From Pararhodospirillum photometricum DSM 122 (lineage in GTDB: Bacteria; Pseudomonadota; Alphaproteobacteria; Rhodospirillales; Rhodospirillaceae), in assembly GCF_000284415.1 (NCBI RefSeq), contig NC_017059.1, forward strand, positions 3,117,572 through 3,147,770: 30,199 nucleotides of DNA, read 5' to 3'. Positions 14,796 through 24,700 of the stretch are shown piece by piece. The notes beneath the pieces are model-generated. The model was given only the letters and a program-made list of their open reading frames with translations. It made no database searches and was not told the origin of the DNA. The stretch's first letter is position 1. The number at the start of each line of letters is the position of its first letter. Made by a program: the position numbers and the translations under genes.

Positions 14796-14832
14796 CCGCT
14801 TCCGAGCCCTCCGGGGAGGGCGCCGGAAGCGG
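14796..14832 (+). promoter_or_regulatory. Stable two-part hairpin just upstream of the histidine kinase start
   Basis: The outer stem is a perfect 9 bp (CCGCTTCCG, 14796-14804, with CGGAAGCGG, 14824-14832). The inner stem GCCCTCC/GGAGGGC (14806-14812 with 14815-14821) is closed by a tight loop. It lies in the 141-base gap after the dehydrogenase gene and ends 14 bases before the kinase ATG. It could end upstream transcription or hinder translation of the kinase. Confidence 0.5.
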
Positions 14833-14846
14833 TGCGTGAGCGATCC

Positions 14847-16226
14847 ATGCGGCTTGATGTCGGTACTCTCGCGTTTACAACCTCGGTTTTGTCCTTGGCC
14901 CTAGCGGCGGCGACGGCCTTTATCGCCACCGGGCGCGGTGCCCGGCTGACCCGGGTGTGCTTTTCCGGGTCGGCGGCGCTGTATGGCCTGGGGCTGTTGT
15001 GTATCGTCTTTTGGCCGACGACCCCGCTGTGTCTGGTGACGGGCAACGCTCTGGTCATGGGCTCGGCGCTGTGTGCCCACGCCGGGGCTTGCCTGTACGC
15101 CGGCCGCACGGTCCACCCCTTGTCGTATGGCGCGGGCATGGTGGCGGTGCTCTTGGGACTGGCGCTGTCGTTCATGGAGGGGGGCGGGGGAACCGCCGCG
15201 CGGATCATTGTCATCTCGGCGTTACGGATTCCGTTTTTTCTGCACGCGGCTGCGGTCATTTACGCGGCCAGTTGCAAGACCGGGAGGCGCCCCGTCCATT
15301 TTTTGTTGATGGGGATCTTTTTCTGTTTCTCTTTGGTGCTGATTTTGCGCATCTGGAATGTTCTCTCCAGTGATGCGGCGTTGGAATCCTATCTGGATGC
15401 CATGGGGTTTTTGGCTATTTATTACCTTGCGATCGGTGTTTTCATGCTCTCGATGTCGATCGCCTTCTTGATGATTTGTTCCGAGCAAGACGAGCGGCGG
15501 CTGCGCGAGACCATCGCCGAGCAGACCCTGGCGCTGCGCGACGCCCGCGATCAGGCCGAGGCCGCCTCACTGGCCAAATCTCGCTTTATCGCAGCGGTCA
15601 GCCACGACCTACGCCAGCCTGTCCACACCTTGCGGCTGTTGCTTGCCGCCGCCGAACAGGCCCCGGAGTTGGAGCAACGCGATCTTCTGACGCAGATGAG
15701 GCGGGCCACCGGGTATCTGGCAGACAGTTTGCACGCCTTGCTTGATCTTTCTAAGATGGATGCCGGCTTGATTGTTCCCACGTGGCAGGACGTTTCCCTG
15801 GGACCCGTGCTCGAAGAACTGGAGGCCCGCTTCGCTCCCGAGGCCCGGGTCAGCGGGGGACGGTTGACGGTGGTGGCAAGCTCGGCCGTGGTGCGGACGG
15901 ACCCGGTGATCCTCAAGCGGATCTTGGCGAATCTGATGGCCAATGCCCTGGCCGCAGCACGGGGGGGCGTTGTGCTCGTGGGCTGCCGGCGGCGCGGCGC
16001 CTTTTTGGAGATTCAAGTCTGCGACGACGGCCCCGGCATTGATTCCCGCCTTCTTGCCGATGTGTTCGACGAGGAGGGTCCGGCGCTCCCTGCTGGCGGG
16101 GGGATGGGTCTTACCATCGTGCGCCGCTTGGCCGATCTCTTGGGGCATCCGGTGCTGGTGCACTCCCAGCCCGGTCGGGGCACCTTGTTTGCCCTTCGTG
16201 TTCCCGTGGGGCGGGGGCAGGCATGA
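14847..16226 (+). CDS. Membrane sensor histidine kinase
   Basis: This is a 459-residue protein. About seven hydrophobic helices fill residues 5-210, with no large periplasmic domain, so the signal is probably within or near the membrane. A coiled-coil segment ('EQTLALRDARDQAEAASLAKS') leads to the HisKA box 'FIAAVSHDLRQPVHTL' with His253. The ATPase domain has the N-box 'ILANLMANALAAA' (Asn366), 'DDGPGID' (393-399) and 'GGGMGLTIVRRLADLLG' (417-433). ATG 14847 was preferred; GTG 14832 and ATG 14736 are in frame, but the first sits in a hairpin and the second adds a non-membrane, glycine-proline-rich leader. It overlaps the next gene by four bases (ATGA), which identifies the likely partner. 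Confidence 0.87.
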   Translation: MRLDVGTLAFTTSVLSLALAAATAFIATGRGARLTRVCFSGSAALYGLGLLCIVFWPTTPLCLVTGNALVMGSALCAHAGACLYAGRTVHPLSYGAGMVAVLLGLALSFMEGGGGTAARIIVISALRIPFFLHAAAVIYAASCKTGRRPVHFLLMGIFFCFSLVLILRIWNVLSSDAALESYLDAMGFLAIYYLAIGVFMLSMSIAFLMICSEQDERRLRETIAEQTLALRDARDQAEAASLAKSRFIAAVSHDLRQPVHTLRLLLAAAEQAPELEQRDLLTQMRRATGYLADSLHALLDLSKMDAGLIVPTWQDVSLGPVLEELEARFAPEARVSGGRLTVVASSAVVRTDPVILKRILANLMANALAAARGGVVLVGCRRRGAFLEIQVCDDGPGIDSRLLADVFDEEGPALPAGGGMGLTIVRRLADLLGHPVLVHSQPGRGTLFALRVPVGRGQA

Positions 16227-16915
16227 CCCATCGCGACTGGCCGTCGTTGATTCGCCGCTTCAGGCAGGAAAACGATCTCACGCAGAGCGACTTGGCGACA
16301 TTTCTTGGCGTGAGCCAAAAGAGTGTCTCGCGCTGGGAGCGGGGAGCCGACAAGCCAAACGAGGAGATCCGTCGGCGTTTGACCTTGTTGCTGGGGGAGG
16401 AGAAGGGGCGCGTGCTGGCCGGCGTGTGGGATTTTGTTCGCCACGCCGCCTTGCCCCTGGCCCTGGTCGATGATCGCGGCCATGTGCTGGTGGCCTCGCG
16501 AAGCTATCCCGTTCGCGATCCGGGGGAAGTCAGCCCGCACAAGCCCCCCACCGTTTTGGTGGTGGAGGATGACGAGGCTGTGCTCAAGGCGACCCAGGCT
16601 GTCTTGCGCCGCTGGCATTGTCTGCCCGTGGGGGTGGAGGGAGGCGAGGCGGCCTTGCGTCTTTTGGCCGAAGGGGGGATCGAGCCCCGGGTGGCTATTG
16701 TGGACTTTCTTCTGCCTGGGCCCTTGGATGGGGTGGATCTGGCGCGCCTCCTGCGGGAACGATGGCCTTTGATTTCTGTTCTGATTGTTTCGGGCGAGTC
16801 TACGGCAGAACGCATGTATAAAATTGCCGACAGCGGGCTGCCTTTCCTCGCCAAGCCGGTTGATCCAGAGGAAATGCGCCTGTATTTGACGCCGTTATTG
16901 CCCCTTTCTCCGTGA
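16223..16915 (+). CDS. Response regulator with N-terminal XRE HTH and C-terminal receiver domain
   Basis: This is a 230-residue protein. Residues 7-60 are an XRE/Cro-type helix-turn-helix ('FRQENDLTQSDLATFLGVSQKSVSRWERG'-type sequence around residues 13-41). Residues about 66-95 ('FVRHAALPLALVDDRGHVLVAS') look like a short PAS fragment. Residues 109-227 are a receiver domain with acidic pair Asp116/Asp117, phospho-acceptor Asp161 ('VAIVDFLLPG'), Ser190 and Lys211 ('FLAKPVD'). Classical response regulators place the receiver first, so this order is unusual. The start overlaps the kinase stop, so His253 of the kinase is the probable phosphate donor. Targets are unknown; the giant adhesin gene follows on the same strand after about 250 bases. 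Confidence 0.85.
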   Translation: MTHRDWPSLIRRFRQENDLTQSDLATFLGVSQKSVSRWERGADKPNEEIRRRLTLLLGEEKGRVLAGVWDFVRHAALPLALVDDRGHVLVASRSYPVRDPGEVSPHKPPTVLVVEDDEAVLKATQAVLRRWHCLPVGVEGGEAALRLLAEGGIEPRVAIVDFLLPGPLDGVDLARLLRERWPLISVLIVSGESTAERMYKIADSGLPFLAKPVDPEEMRLYLTPLLPLSP

Positions 16916-16952
16916 TTTTTTCGGCATAACCGATCCGGCTTCGGAAAAATAT

Positions 16953-16967
16953 CCTATAAATCATAGG
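16953..16967. promoter_or_regulatory. Palindrome upstream of the giant protein gene, candidate operator
   Basis: CCTAT-AAATC-ATAGG is a perfect 5-bp inverted repeat with a five-base spacer. Its core CTATAAATCATAG matches the operator core CTATATCTCATAG at 11230-11242 in 11 of 13 positions. It lies in the A/T-rich 253-base gap 16916-17168 that must hold the promoter of the giant gene. No convincing -35/-10 pair was found there, and nothing else was recognised in the gap. Confidence 0.4.
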
Positions 16968-17168
16968 GTTGCCTTTTTAAACGGGAGAGATTGGCGACGT
17001 CGTCCCTCCCGCGGCCGGGATTTAGGGGGGTTTGCCTTTTTGCGCGCTCAGTTTTTTTGATTCTCAACCTGGGGGTATCTTTCCTCGCCTACTCGGCTTT
17101 AGACGTTGCCGTCGTCCTGCCTCGTTTGAAAGCTCGTTGCTAAAGCGATGCTTTTTCGGAGATCAGGG

Positions 17169-18626
17169 ATGAGCGCCATGTCCAAAGAGAGGTCCGGCCA
17201 GAAGGGTGGGGCGCCGTTGATCATGGCCCTTGAGCCCCGCTTGATGTTCGACGGAGCGGCGGCCGGCGAGGCGGCCCATGCCGTTGACGCCAGCGCCCAC
17301 ACGGCATCCGCCGACGTCCCCGCCCCGGTGACCGTGCGCGACGCCCAGCCGGACAAGAACGGCGGCAAAAAGGAAGCCGCCTTCATCGATACCTCGCTGG
17401 CCGACTTTAAGACCCTGGAGGCCGGTCTGCCCGAGGGGGTGGCGATCGTCGAAATCGACAGCGGGCAAGAGGGGCTGGCCCAGATCGCCCAGTGGGCCCG
17501 CGACAACAGCGGCTATGACGCCGTGCACATTCTCTCCCACGGGAGCGAGGCCGAGATCCGTTTGGGAACCGAGACCGTGTCCCTGGTCTCCCTGGCTACC
17601 CCCGACATCCAAGCCGAGTTGACCCAGATTGGCCAAGCCCTCTCCGTCGAAGGTGATCTGTTGCTCTATGGCTGCGATGTCGCCCAGGGCAAGGCCGGCC
17701 AGGACTTTGTGGCAGCGCTCGCCCGGATAACGGGGGCAGACGTGGCAGCATCGCGGGATATCACCGGCCCGGCGGCTGCATCGGGCAACTGGATCTTGGA
17801 GGTCGAGAACGGGGGGATCGAGACCCGCAGTGTGGCGCCCGCCGACTACCAAGGCCTGTTGCCGGTCGGCCCCACGACCACGGTGACCTCGGCCGCGCTG
17901 TCGGCCGATACCGGCAGCAGTTCGACCGACTGGATCACCAAGACCGCCGACCAGACCATCTCCGGCACCTTGAGCGCGGCGTTGGGGGCGGGCGAAAAGG
18001 TCGAGGTGTCGCTGGATAACGGCGCTACCTGGGCCGATGCCTCCTCGTACAGCGTGGGCTCCACCGCGTGGTCCACCACCGCCACCTTGTCGGGGAGCAA
18101 CACCTTTCAGGGGCGGGTCAGTGATGGCTCGGCCAGCGGCACCGCCTTGAGCCAGGCCTATATCCTGGACACCACGGCCCCCGCCGCCCCCTCGGTGGCG
18201 ATCAGCGCCGATACCGGTGCCAACACCAGCGATGGCATCACCAAAACGGCGACCCAGACCGTCACCGTGACGGCGGAGGCCGGGGCGGCCTTCTATGTCA
18301 ACTATGGCGACAACACGACGGGCAGCGGATCGGGCAGCCACACCTTCACCAGCGATGGCAAATATACGATTTGGGTTTCGGCTACCGATGTGGCCGGCAA
18401 CACGTCCGAAGGCGGAACTCTGATCGTCGTCGTTGACCGCAGCGCGCCCACCGACATCACCCCCAGCCAGACGGTCATTTCCTTGGATGGGGCCGCTCAG
18501 GGAGCCACGCTGGCCACCTTGCGTGCCACCGACGCCACCGCGATCTCGGACTATACCGATGCCTGGACCTACACCGTGACCGGGGGGCCGATCAGGCCAA
18601 GTTCAGCACCTCGGGCACAGCGTTGA
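17169..18626 (+). CDS. Giant secreted repeat protein, N-terminal part (LEPRLMFDG motif, DUF4347); frameshifted at 18582-18587
   Basis: This is the first 485 codons of what should be one gene ending at 25606. Residues 21-30 are 'LEPRLMFDGA', the conserved N-terminal motif of very large DUF4347 surface proteins; there is no ordinary signal peptide. Residues about 70-228 are DUF4347, with 'HILSHGSEAEI' (His124-Gly125) and 'LLLYGCDVAQG' (Cys169). From about residue 235 an Ig-like/PKD-like/cadherin-like repeat begins ('SADTGSSSTDWITKTADQT', 'VEVSLDNGATW'). At six G (18582-18587) one base is missing compared with the sister repeats, so the reading ends 13 codons later at TGA 18626. GGAG at 17158-17161 supports ATG 17169; 17148 and 17178 are in-frame alternatives. 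Confidence 0.85.
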   Translation: MSAMSKERSGQKGGAPLIMALEPRLMFDGAAAGEAAHAVDASAHTASADVPAPVTVRDAQPDKNGGKKEAAFIDTSLADFKTLEAGLPEGVAIVEIDSGQEGLAQIAQWARDNSGYDAVHILSHGSEAEIRLGTETVSLVSLATPDIQAELTQIGQALSVEGDLLLYGCDVAQGKAGQDFVAALARITGADVAASRDITGPAAASGNWILEVENGGIETRSVAPADYQGLLPVGPTTTVTSAALSADTGSSSTDWITKTADQTISGTLSAALGAGEKVEVSLDNGATWADASSYSVGSTAWSTTATLSGSNTFQGRVSDGSASGTALSQAYILDTTAPAAPSVAISADTGANTSDGITKTATQTVTVTAEAGAAFYVNYGDNTTGSGSGSHTFTSDGKYTIWVSATDVAGNTSEGGTLIVVVDRSAPTDITPSQTVISLDGAAQGATLATLRATDATAISDYTDAWTYTVTGGPIRPSSAPRAQR

Positions 18627-18738
18627 CCGTGGCCCAGGCCGGGGGGCTGGCCGTGGGGACCTATGGTGTCGAGGTGACAGCGACCGATCGCGCCGGCAAC
18701 AGCGTTGCCAAAACCCTGACCCTGTCGATCGTCAACGG
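17872..18738 (+). repeat. Long protein repeat, copy 1 (most divergent)
   Basis: This contains the Ig-like block ('SADTGSSSTDW', 'SLDNGATWADAS'), PKD-like block ('VNYGDNTTGSGSGSHTF') and cadherin-like block ('TDAWTYTVTGG', 'YGVEVTATDRAGN') found in the copies between 20748 and 24158. It is one base short at 18582-18587, which causes the frame change. It is separated from copy 2 by the beta-helix and RTX segments. Confidence 0.8.
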
Positions 18739-21700
18739 TCTTGACCTTAACGGGGCGGCGGCCGGGGTGGGCACCACCCGCGCCCTGGCCGACGCCGGGA
18801 GCGGTCTTGCCACCGCCACGGCCACGCTGGGCGACAGCGGCGGAAGTTGGGCCGGGGACGTGTTGACGGTGCAGCGGGTGAGCAGCACCGGCACCGCGGA
18901 TGGCACGCCCAACGACGTCTTTTCCTTTACCAGCGGAGTCACGGCCAACCGCACGATCACCCGCGGTCAGGACGTGACCGATGGAACCTTGAGTGTGGGT
19001 GGCACTCAGGTTGCCAGTTGGACCTACACCAGCGCCAGCGGCCGTCTTAGCATCACGTTTAGCGCTGCCGCCAATGATGCGGCGGTGACGGCGGTCTTGC
19101 GGGCCGTCGGCTACAGCAACGCCACCCCCTATGGTACCGCCACCGTGCGCTTCTCCCTCAACAACGGCAGTGTGACCACCCACGCCGACGCCACGGTAAC
19201 CAGTTCCACGTTTTATGTGGACCAAACCGCTTATGACACCGACGGTGATGCGGCTGACGGCTTCAATCTGGCCGAGGCCCTGGCCCGGGCGGTGGATGGC
19301 GACACCCTCTTGATCCAGGACGGCACCTATCAGGGGCAGTTCGTGGCGACCACGGGCGTGACCATCGATGCCGTCAACGGGGCCCAGGGTGCCGTGACCT
19401 TGGAGGCGCCCGACACCGCCAATCTCGTCAAGTCACCGCAAGATCAGCTCACCAACAATGGTCGCTGGCGCATGCCAATTCTGGATTTGCGCACCACGGT
19501 GGCCGGGCAGGGCACGGTGACGGTGCGCAACCTGACCATTGATGGCCGGTTCCAGGCCGTGGACGATGCGTTTAACGGCAACAAGGACATGATCGGCATT
19601 GGGGTGTTCGATACCAATGCGCTGATCGACAATGTCACGGTCAAGCGTATTGCCGTTACCCCCGATTCAACAACCGGCGAATACTCGGGCAACAGCGAGA
19701 ACTATGGTTTTCTCGTTGAGGGCAGTAGCGCCCTGAGCAGCCGGGCGACGGTCACTATTCAAAATTCGACCATCAATACCTACCAAAAGACCGGCATCAT
19801 CGCCTGGGGGCCGATGCTGCATGTCAACATCTTGAACAATACCATCACCGCCATGGGCGCCTTGGGCGTGTCGGTGCAAAACGGCATGCAGATCGGCTCG
19901 GCCGGCGCCCGCACCGGTACCACCGCGACCATTACCGGCAACACCATCAGCGGCCTCGGATCCAACAACCCGGTCTATGGCTCGTCCGGCATCATGCTGC
20001 GTCAAGCCGGGGTCAGCGAGGTGGCGAACAATACCTTCAGCGCGGAAGGGGGGGTGTCCGACGAAAACGGCGCCACCGTGGCGGTGAGCTTGTATGAAAT
20101 GACGTCAAGCCTCAACGTTCACGACAACAATCTCGGCAATACGGCGGTGGGCATTTTTGTCGAATCGTATGGGAAGACCGGGGCGCACACGTTTACAAAC
20201 AATAACTCTTCCCAAACATATTGGGCCATTTACGACAGCGACGACAACGGTACCGCTGTCAATCCCGAAACGGTGTCGGTTGTCTCTAGTGATCCGGTGA
20301 ATAATAACGGCAACATTTTGCGGTATTACTTCTTTGGGGGGAACGACAGCTTTACCGACACGGGTGCCGGCAACAGCAAGATTGATGGCGGCGATGGCGA
20401 CGACACCCTGAGCGCCGGGGCCGGCGACGATACCTTGATCGGGGGGGGCGGCGCCGACCTCCTGACCGGCGGGATCGGTGACGATCGGTTCCATATCGGC
20501 GACGGCGATACCATCACCGACCTCTCGCGGCGCGATGCCTTGGTGGTGACGGGGGCGGTGGTGCCGGTCGGCCGCATGAGCGTGTCCACCAGCGGCGCCG
20601 ACGCCCTTTTGGCCATCGACACCGATGGTGTCGGCGGCGCCGACCTGACCGTGACCCTCTCGGGCTTCGCCGGTTTGACGGTGGCCGACCTGATCGTCAA
20701 CAACAACGCCACCGACACCTTCATCACCGTCACGCGCACCAGCCGACCCGCCACCAGCGTGGCCACCGCCACCTTGTCCGCCGACACCGGAAGCAGCAGC
20801 AGCGACTGGCTGACCAACACGGCCGCCCAGACCCTGAGCGGGACCCTCTCGCGGAGCTTGAAGGCCGGGGAAAAGGTCGAGGTGTCCTTTGACAACGGCG
20901 TCACCTGGGCCGATGCCACCACCTACAGCACCGGCGCAACCACGTGGTCCACCACGGGAACACTGAGTGGCAGCGGCACCTTCCAGGCTCGCATCAGCGA
21001 TCCCTATGGGGTCGGTACCCCGGTGTCCCAGGCCTATGTCCTTGATACCACCGCGCCCGCCGCGCCCAGCCTGACCCTGGGCAGCGACACCGGGGCCAGT
21101 GCCAGCGATGGCGTGACCGGGACTCCGGGCCAGACTCTCACGGTGAACGGCGACGCCGGGGTGACTTTTAACATCGACTACGGCGACGGCACGCCCCATG
21201 GCAGCGCCGGCGGCCTTCACACCTATGCCCAGGACGGCCGCTACACCGTTACTGTCACCGCCACCGATGCCGCCGGTAATGTCTCCAGCCCCACCACGCG
21301 GGTGCTGGTCATCGACCGCACCGCGCCGACCGCCATCACGCCCAGCGTTTCCTCGGTGCCACGGGCCAGCGCCAGCGTGGGGGCGACTTTCGCCACCCTC
21401 AGCGCCACCGATGCCACGGCGATCGCTGGCTTTACCGACGCCTGGACCTATACGATCACCGGAGGGGCTGACCAAGCCAAGTTCAGTCTCTCGGGCAACG
21501 CGCTGGTGGTCAGCCAAGCCCTGGCGACCGGCTCGTATCAGGTCGAGGTGACGGTGACCGATACCGCCGGCAACACCTTTGCCACCCTCTTGACCTTGGG
21601 GGTCACCGCCTCGCTGCCGACCACCACCATCCCCAGCGCCACCTTGTCGGCCGATACGGGGAGCAGCGCCAGCGACTGGATTACCAACACGGCGGCCCAA

Positions 21701-24700
21701 AGCGTGAGCGGTACCCTGAGCGCGGCCCTGTCCAGTGAGGAAAGCGTCGAGGTGTCCTTCGACAACGGCCAGACCTGGAGTGCGGCGACCGTGAGCGCCG
21801 ATCGGACCCGGTGGAGTGTCGGAGCCACCCTGAGCGGCAGTGGTACCTTCCAGGCTCGGGTCAAAAACAGCGATGGTGGCGGCCCGGCCTTTTCGCAGGC
21901 CTATGTCGTTGATGCCAGCGCCCCGGCCCAGCCCGAGGTGACGCTGGAGGAGACCAGCAACGTCCTGACCCAGAGCGTGACGGTGAACGCCGAAGCCGGA
22001 ACCACCCTTGATATTGACTACGGCGATGGCACGTCCCACGGCAGCGCCAGCGGCTCCCACGTCTATGCCCAGGATGGTCGCTACACCGTGAGCGTCACCG
22101 CCACCGATGCGGCGGGCAACGTGTCGAGTGTGGCGACGAGCGAAATTGTCATCGACCGCACGGCGCCGAGCGACATCACGCCGTCCCGCTCCACGCTGGG
22201 GCAAAGCAATGCCGGGGCCGGCAAGACGTTCGCCCTCTTGAACGCGACCGATGCCACGGCGATTCCCGGCTTTAGAGAGAGGTCTCGATTTACCGTGACC
22301 GGGGGGGCTGATCGGGACAAGTTCCGTGTGTCCGATGAGAGCCTTGTCATCGCCCAGCCCGGGGGGCTGGCGGTGGGGACCTACAGCGTCGAGGTGACGG
22401 CGACCGACCGGGCCGGGAACACCTTCAGCAAGACCTTGACCCTCACCGTCTTTGGCGTGCCGACCACCACCATCCCCAGCGCCACCTTGTCGGCCGATAC
22501 CGGGACCAGCGCCAGCGACTGGATCACCAACACGGCGGCCCAAAGCGTGAGCGGCACCCTGAGCGCGGCCCTGGCCAGTGAGGAAAGCGTCGAGGTGTCC
22601 TTCGACAACGGCCAGACCTGGAGCGCGGCGACCATGAGCGCCGATCGGACCCGGTGGAGTGTCGGCGCCACTCTGAGCGGCAGCGGCACCTTCCAGGCCC
22701 GGGTCAAGAATGCCGAGGGGACCGGCCCGGCCTTCTCGCAGGCCTATGTCGTCGATACCAGCGCCCCGGCCCAGCCGGATCTGACGTTGGCCGGGCCGGC
22801 GGTGAGCAACACGCCGACCCACAGCGTGACGGTGAACGCCGAAGCCGGAGCCACCCTTGATATTGACTACGGCGATGGCACGGCTCACGGCAGCGCCAGT
22901 GGTGCCCACGCCTATGCCCGGGACGGTCGCTACACCGTGAGCGTCACCGCCACCGATGCGGCGGGCAACGTGTCGAGCGCCGCGACCCGCGAGATCGTCA
23001 TTGATCGCACCGCGCCCAGCGACATGACGGTGGCGCGTGCCACGCTGGGGCAGAGCGCTGCCGCAGCCGGCGCGACATTCAGCGCCTTGAACGCGACCGA
23101 TGCCACGGCGATCGCCGGTTTTACCGACGCCTGGACCTACGCGATCACCGGAGGGGCCGATCGGGGCAAGTTCAGCGTGGTCGGGCAAACCCTGGTGATT
23201 GCCCAGACCGGGGGCTTGGCGGTGGGGAGCTACAGCGTTGAGGTGACGGCAACCGACCGGGCCGGGAACAGCGTCACCAAGACCCTGACCCTGAGCGTGG
23301 TCAGCGGGCCGACCACCACCATCCCCAGCGCCACCTTGTCGGCCGATACCGGGACCAGCGCCAGCGACTGGATCACCAACACGGCGGCCCAAAGCGTGAG
23401 CGGCACCCTGAGCGCGGCGCTGGCCAGTGAGGAAAGCGTCGAGGTGTCCTTCGACAACGGCCAGACCTGGAGCGCGGCGACCATGAGCGCCGATCGGACC
23501 CGGTGGAGTGTCGGCGCCACTCTGAGCGGCAGCGGCACCTTCCAGGCCCGGGTCAAGAATGCCGAGGGGACCGGCCCGGCCTTCTCGCAGGCCTATGTCG
23601 TCGATACCAGCGCCCCGGCCCAGCCGGATCTGACATTGGCCGGGCCGGCGGTGAGCAACACGCCGACCCACAGCGTGACGGTGAGCGCCGAAGCCGGAGC
23701 CACCCTTGATATTGACTACGGCGATGGCACGGCCCACGGCAGCGCCAGTGGTGCCCACGCCTATGCCCGGGACGGTCGCTACACCGTGAGCGTCACCGCC
23801 ACCGATGCGGCGGGCAACGTGTCGAGCGCCGCGACCCGCGAGATCGTCATTGATCGCACCGCGCCCAGCGATATGACGGTGGCGCGTGCCACGCTGGGGC
23901 AGAGCGCTGCCGCAGCCGGCGCGACATTCAGCGCCTTGAACGCGACCGATGCCACGGCGATCGCCGGTTTTACCGACGCCTGGACCTACGCAATCACCGG
24001 AGGGGCCGATCGGGGCAAGTTCAGCGTGGTCGGGCAAACCCTGGTGATTGCCCAGACCGGGGGCTTGGCGGTGGGGACCTACAGCGTTGAGGTGACGGCA
24101 ACCGACCGGGCCGGGAACAGCGTCACCAAGACCCTGACCCTGAGCGTGGTCAGCGCGCCGACCACCGCCATCACCGCCGCCGCCTTGTCGGCCGATACCG
24201 GGACCAGCGCCAGCGACGGCCTCACCAAGACCACCGCCCAGACCCTGAGCGGCACCTTGAGCGCGCCTCTCGCGACCGGCGAAACGGTCGAGGTATCCCT
24301 CGATAACGGGGCGACCTGGAAAACCGCAACCGCCGGGGTGGGGGCGAGTGCGTGGTCGGTCGAGGCCACGTTGACCGACGCCGGGGTGGTCTTGGCCCGG
24401 GTCAGCAATGCCCAGGGGACGGGAAGCGTGTTCACCCTGGCCTATACCCTGGACACCAGCGCGCCCGCCGCGCCGACCCTGAGGGCCACCCTCACGGCGG
24501 GCAGTCAGGAGGTGACGGTCTCCGGGAGCGGCGAGCCCAACAGCACGCTGATCCTGAGCGAGGGCGGCACGACCTTGGGAACGGTGACGGTGGACGCCAC
24601 CGGGCGTTGGACCTGGAGCGGGACCTTGGCGTTTGGCGAGCACAGCCTCGTGGCCCAGGCAACCGACACGGCCGGGAACACCGGCCCGGCGGCGACGCTG

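Noticed and set aside
20748..24158. CRISPR-like or mobile-element reading of the repeated DNA
   Set aside because: The repeats are 843-870 bp, contiguous and in frame with structural protein motifs. There are no short direct repeats with spacers and no cas or transposase genes.
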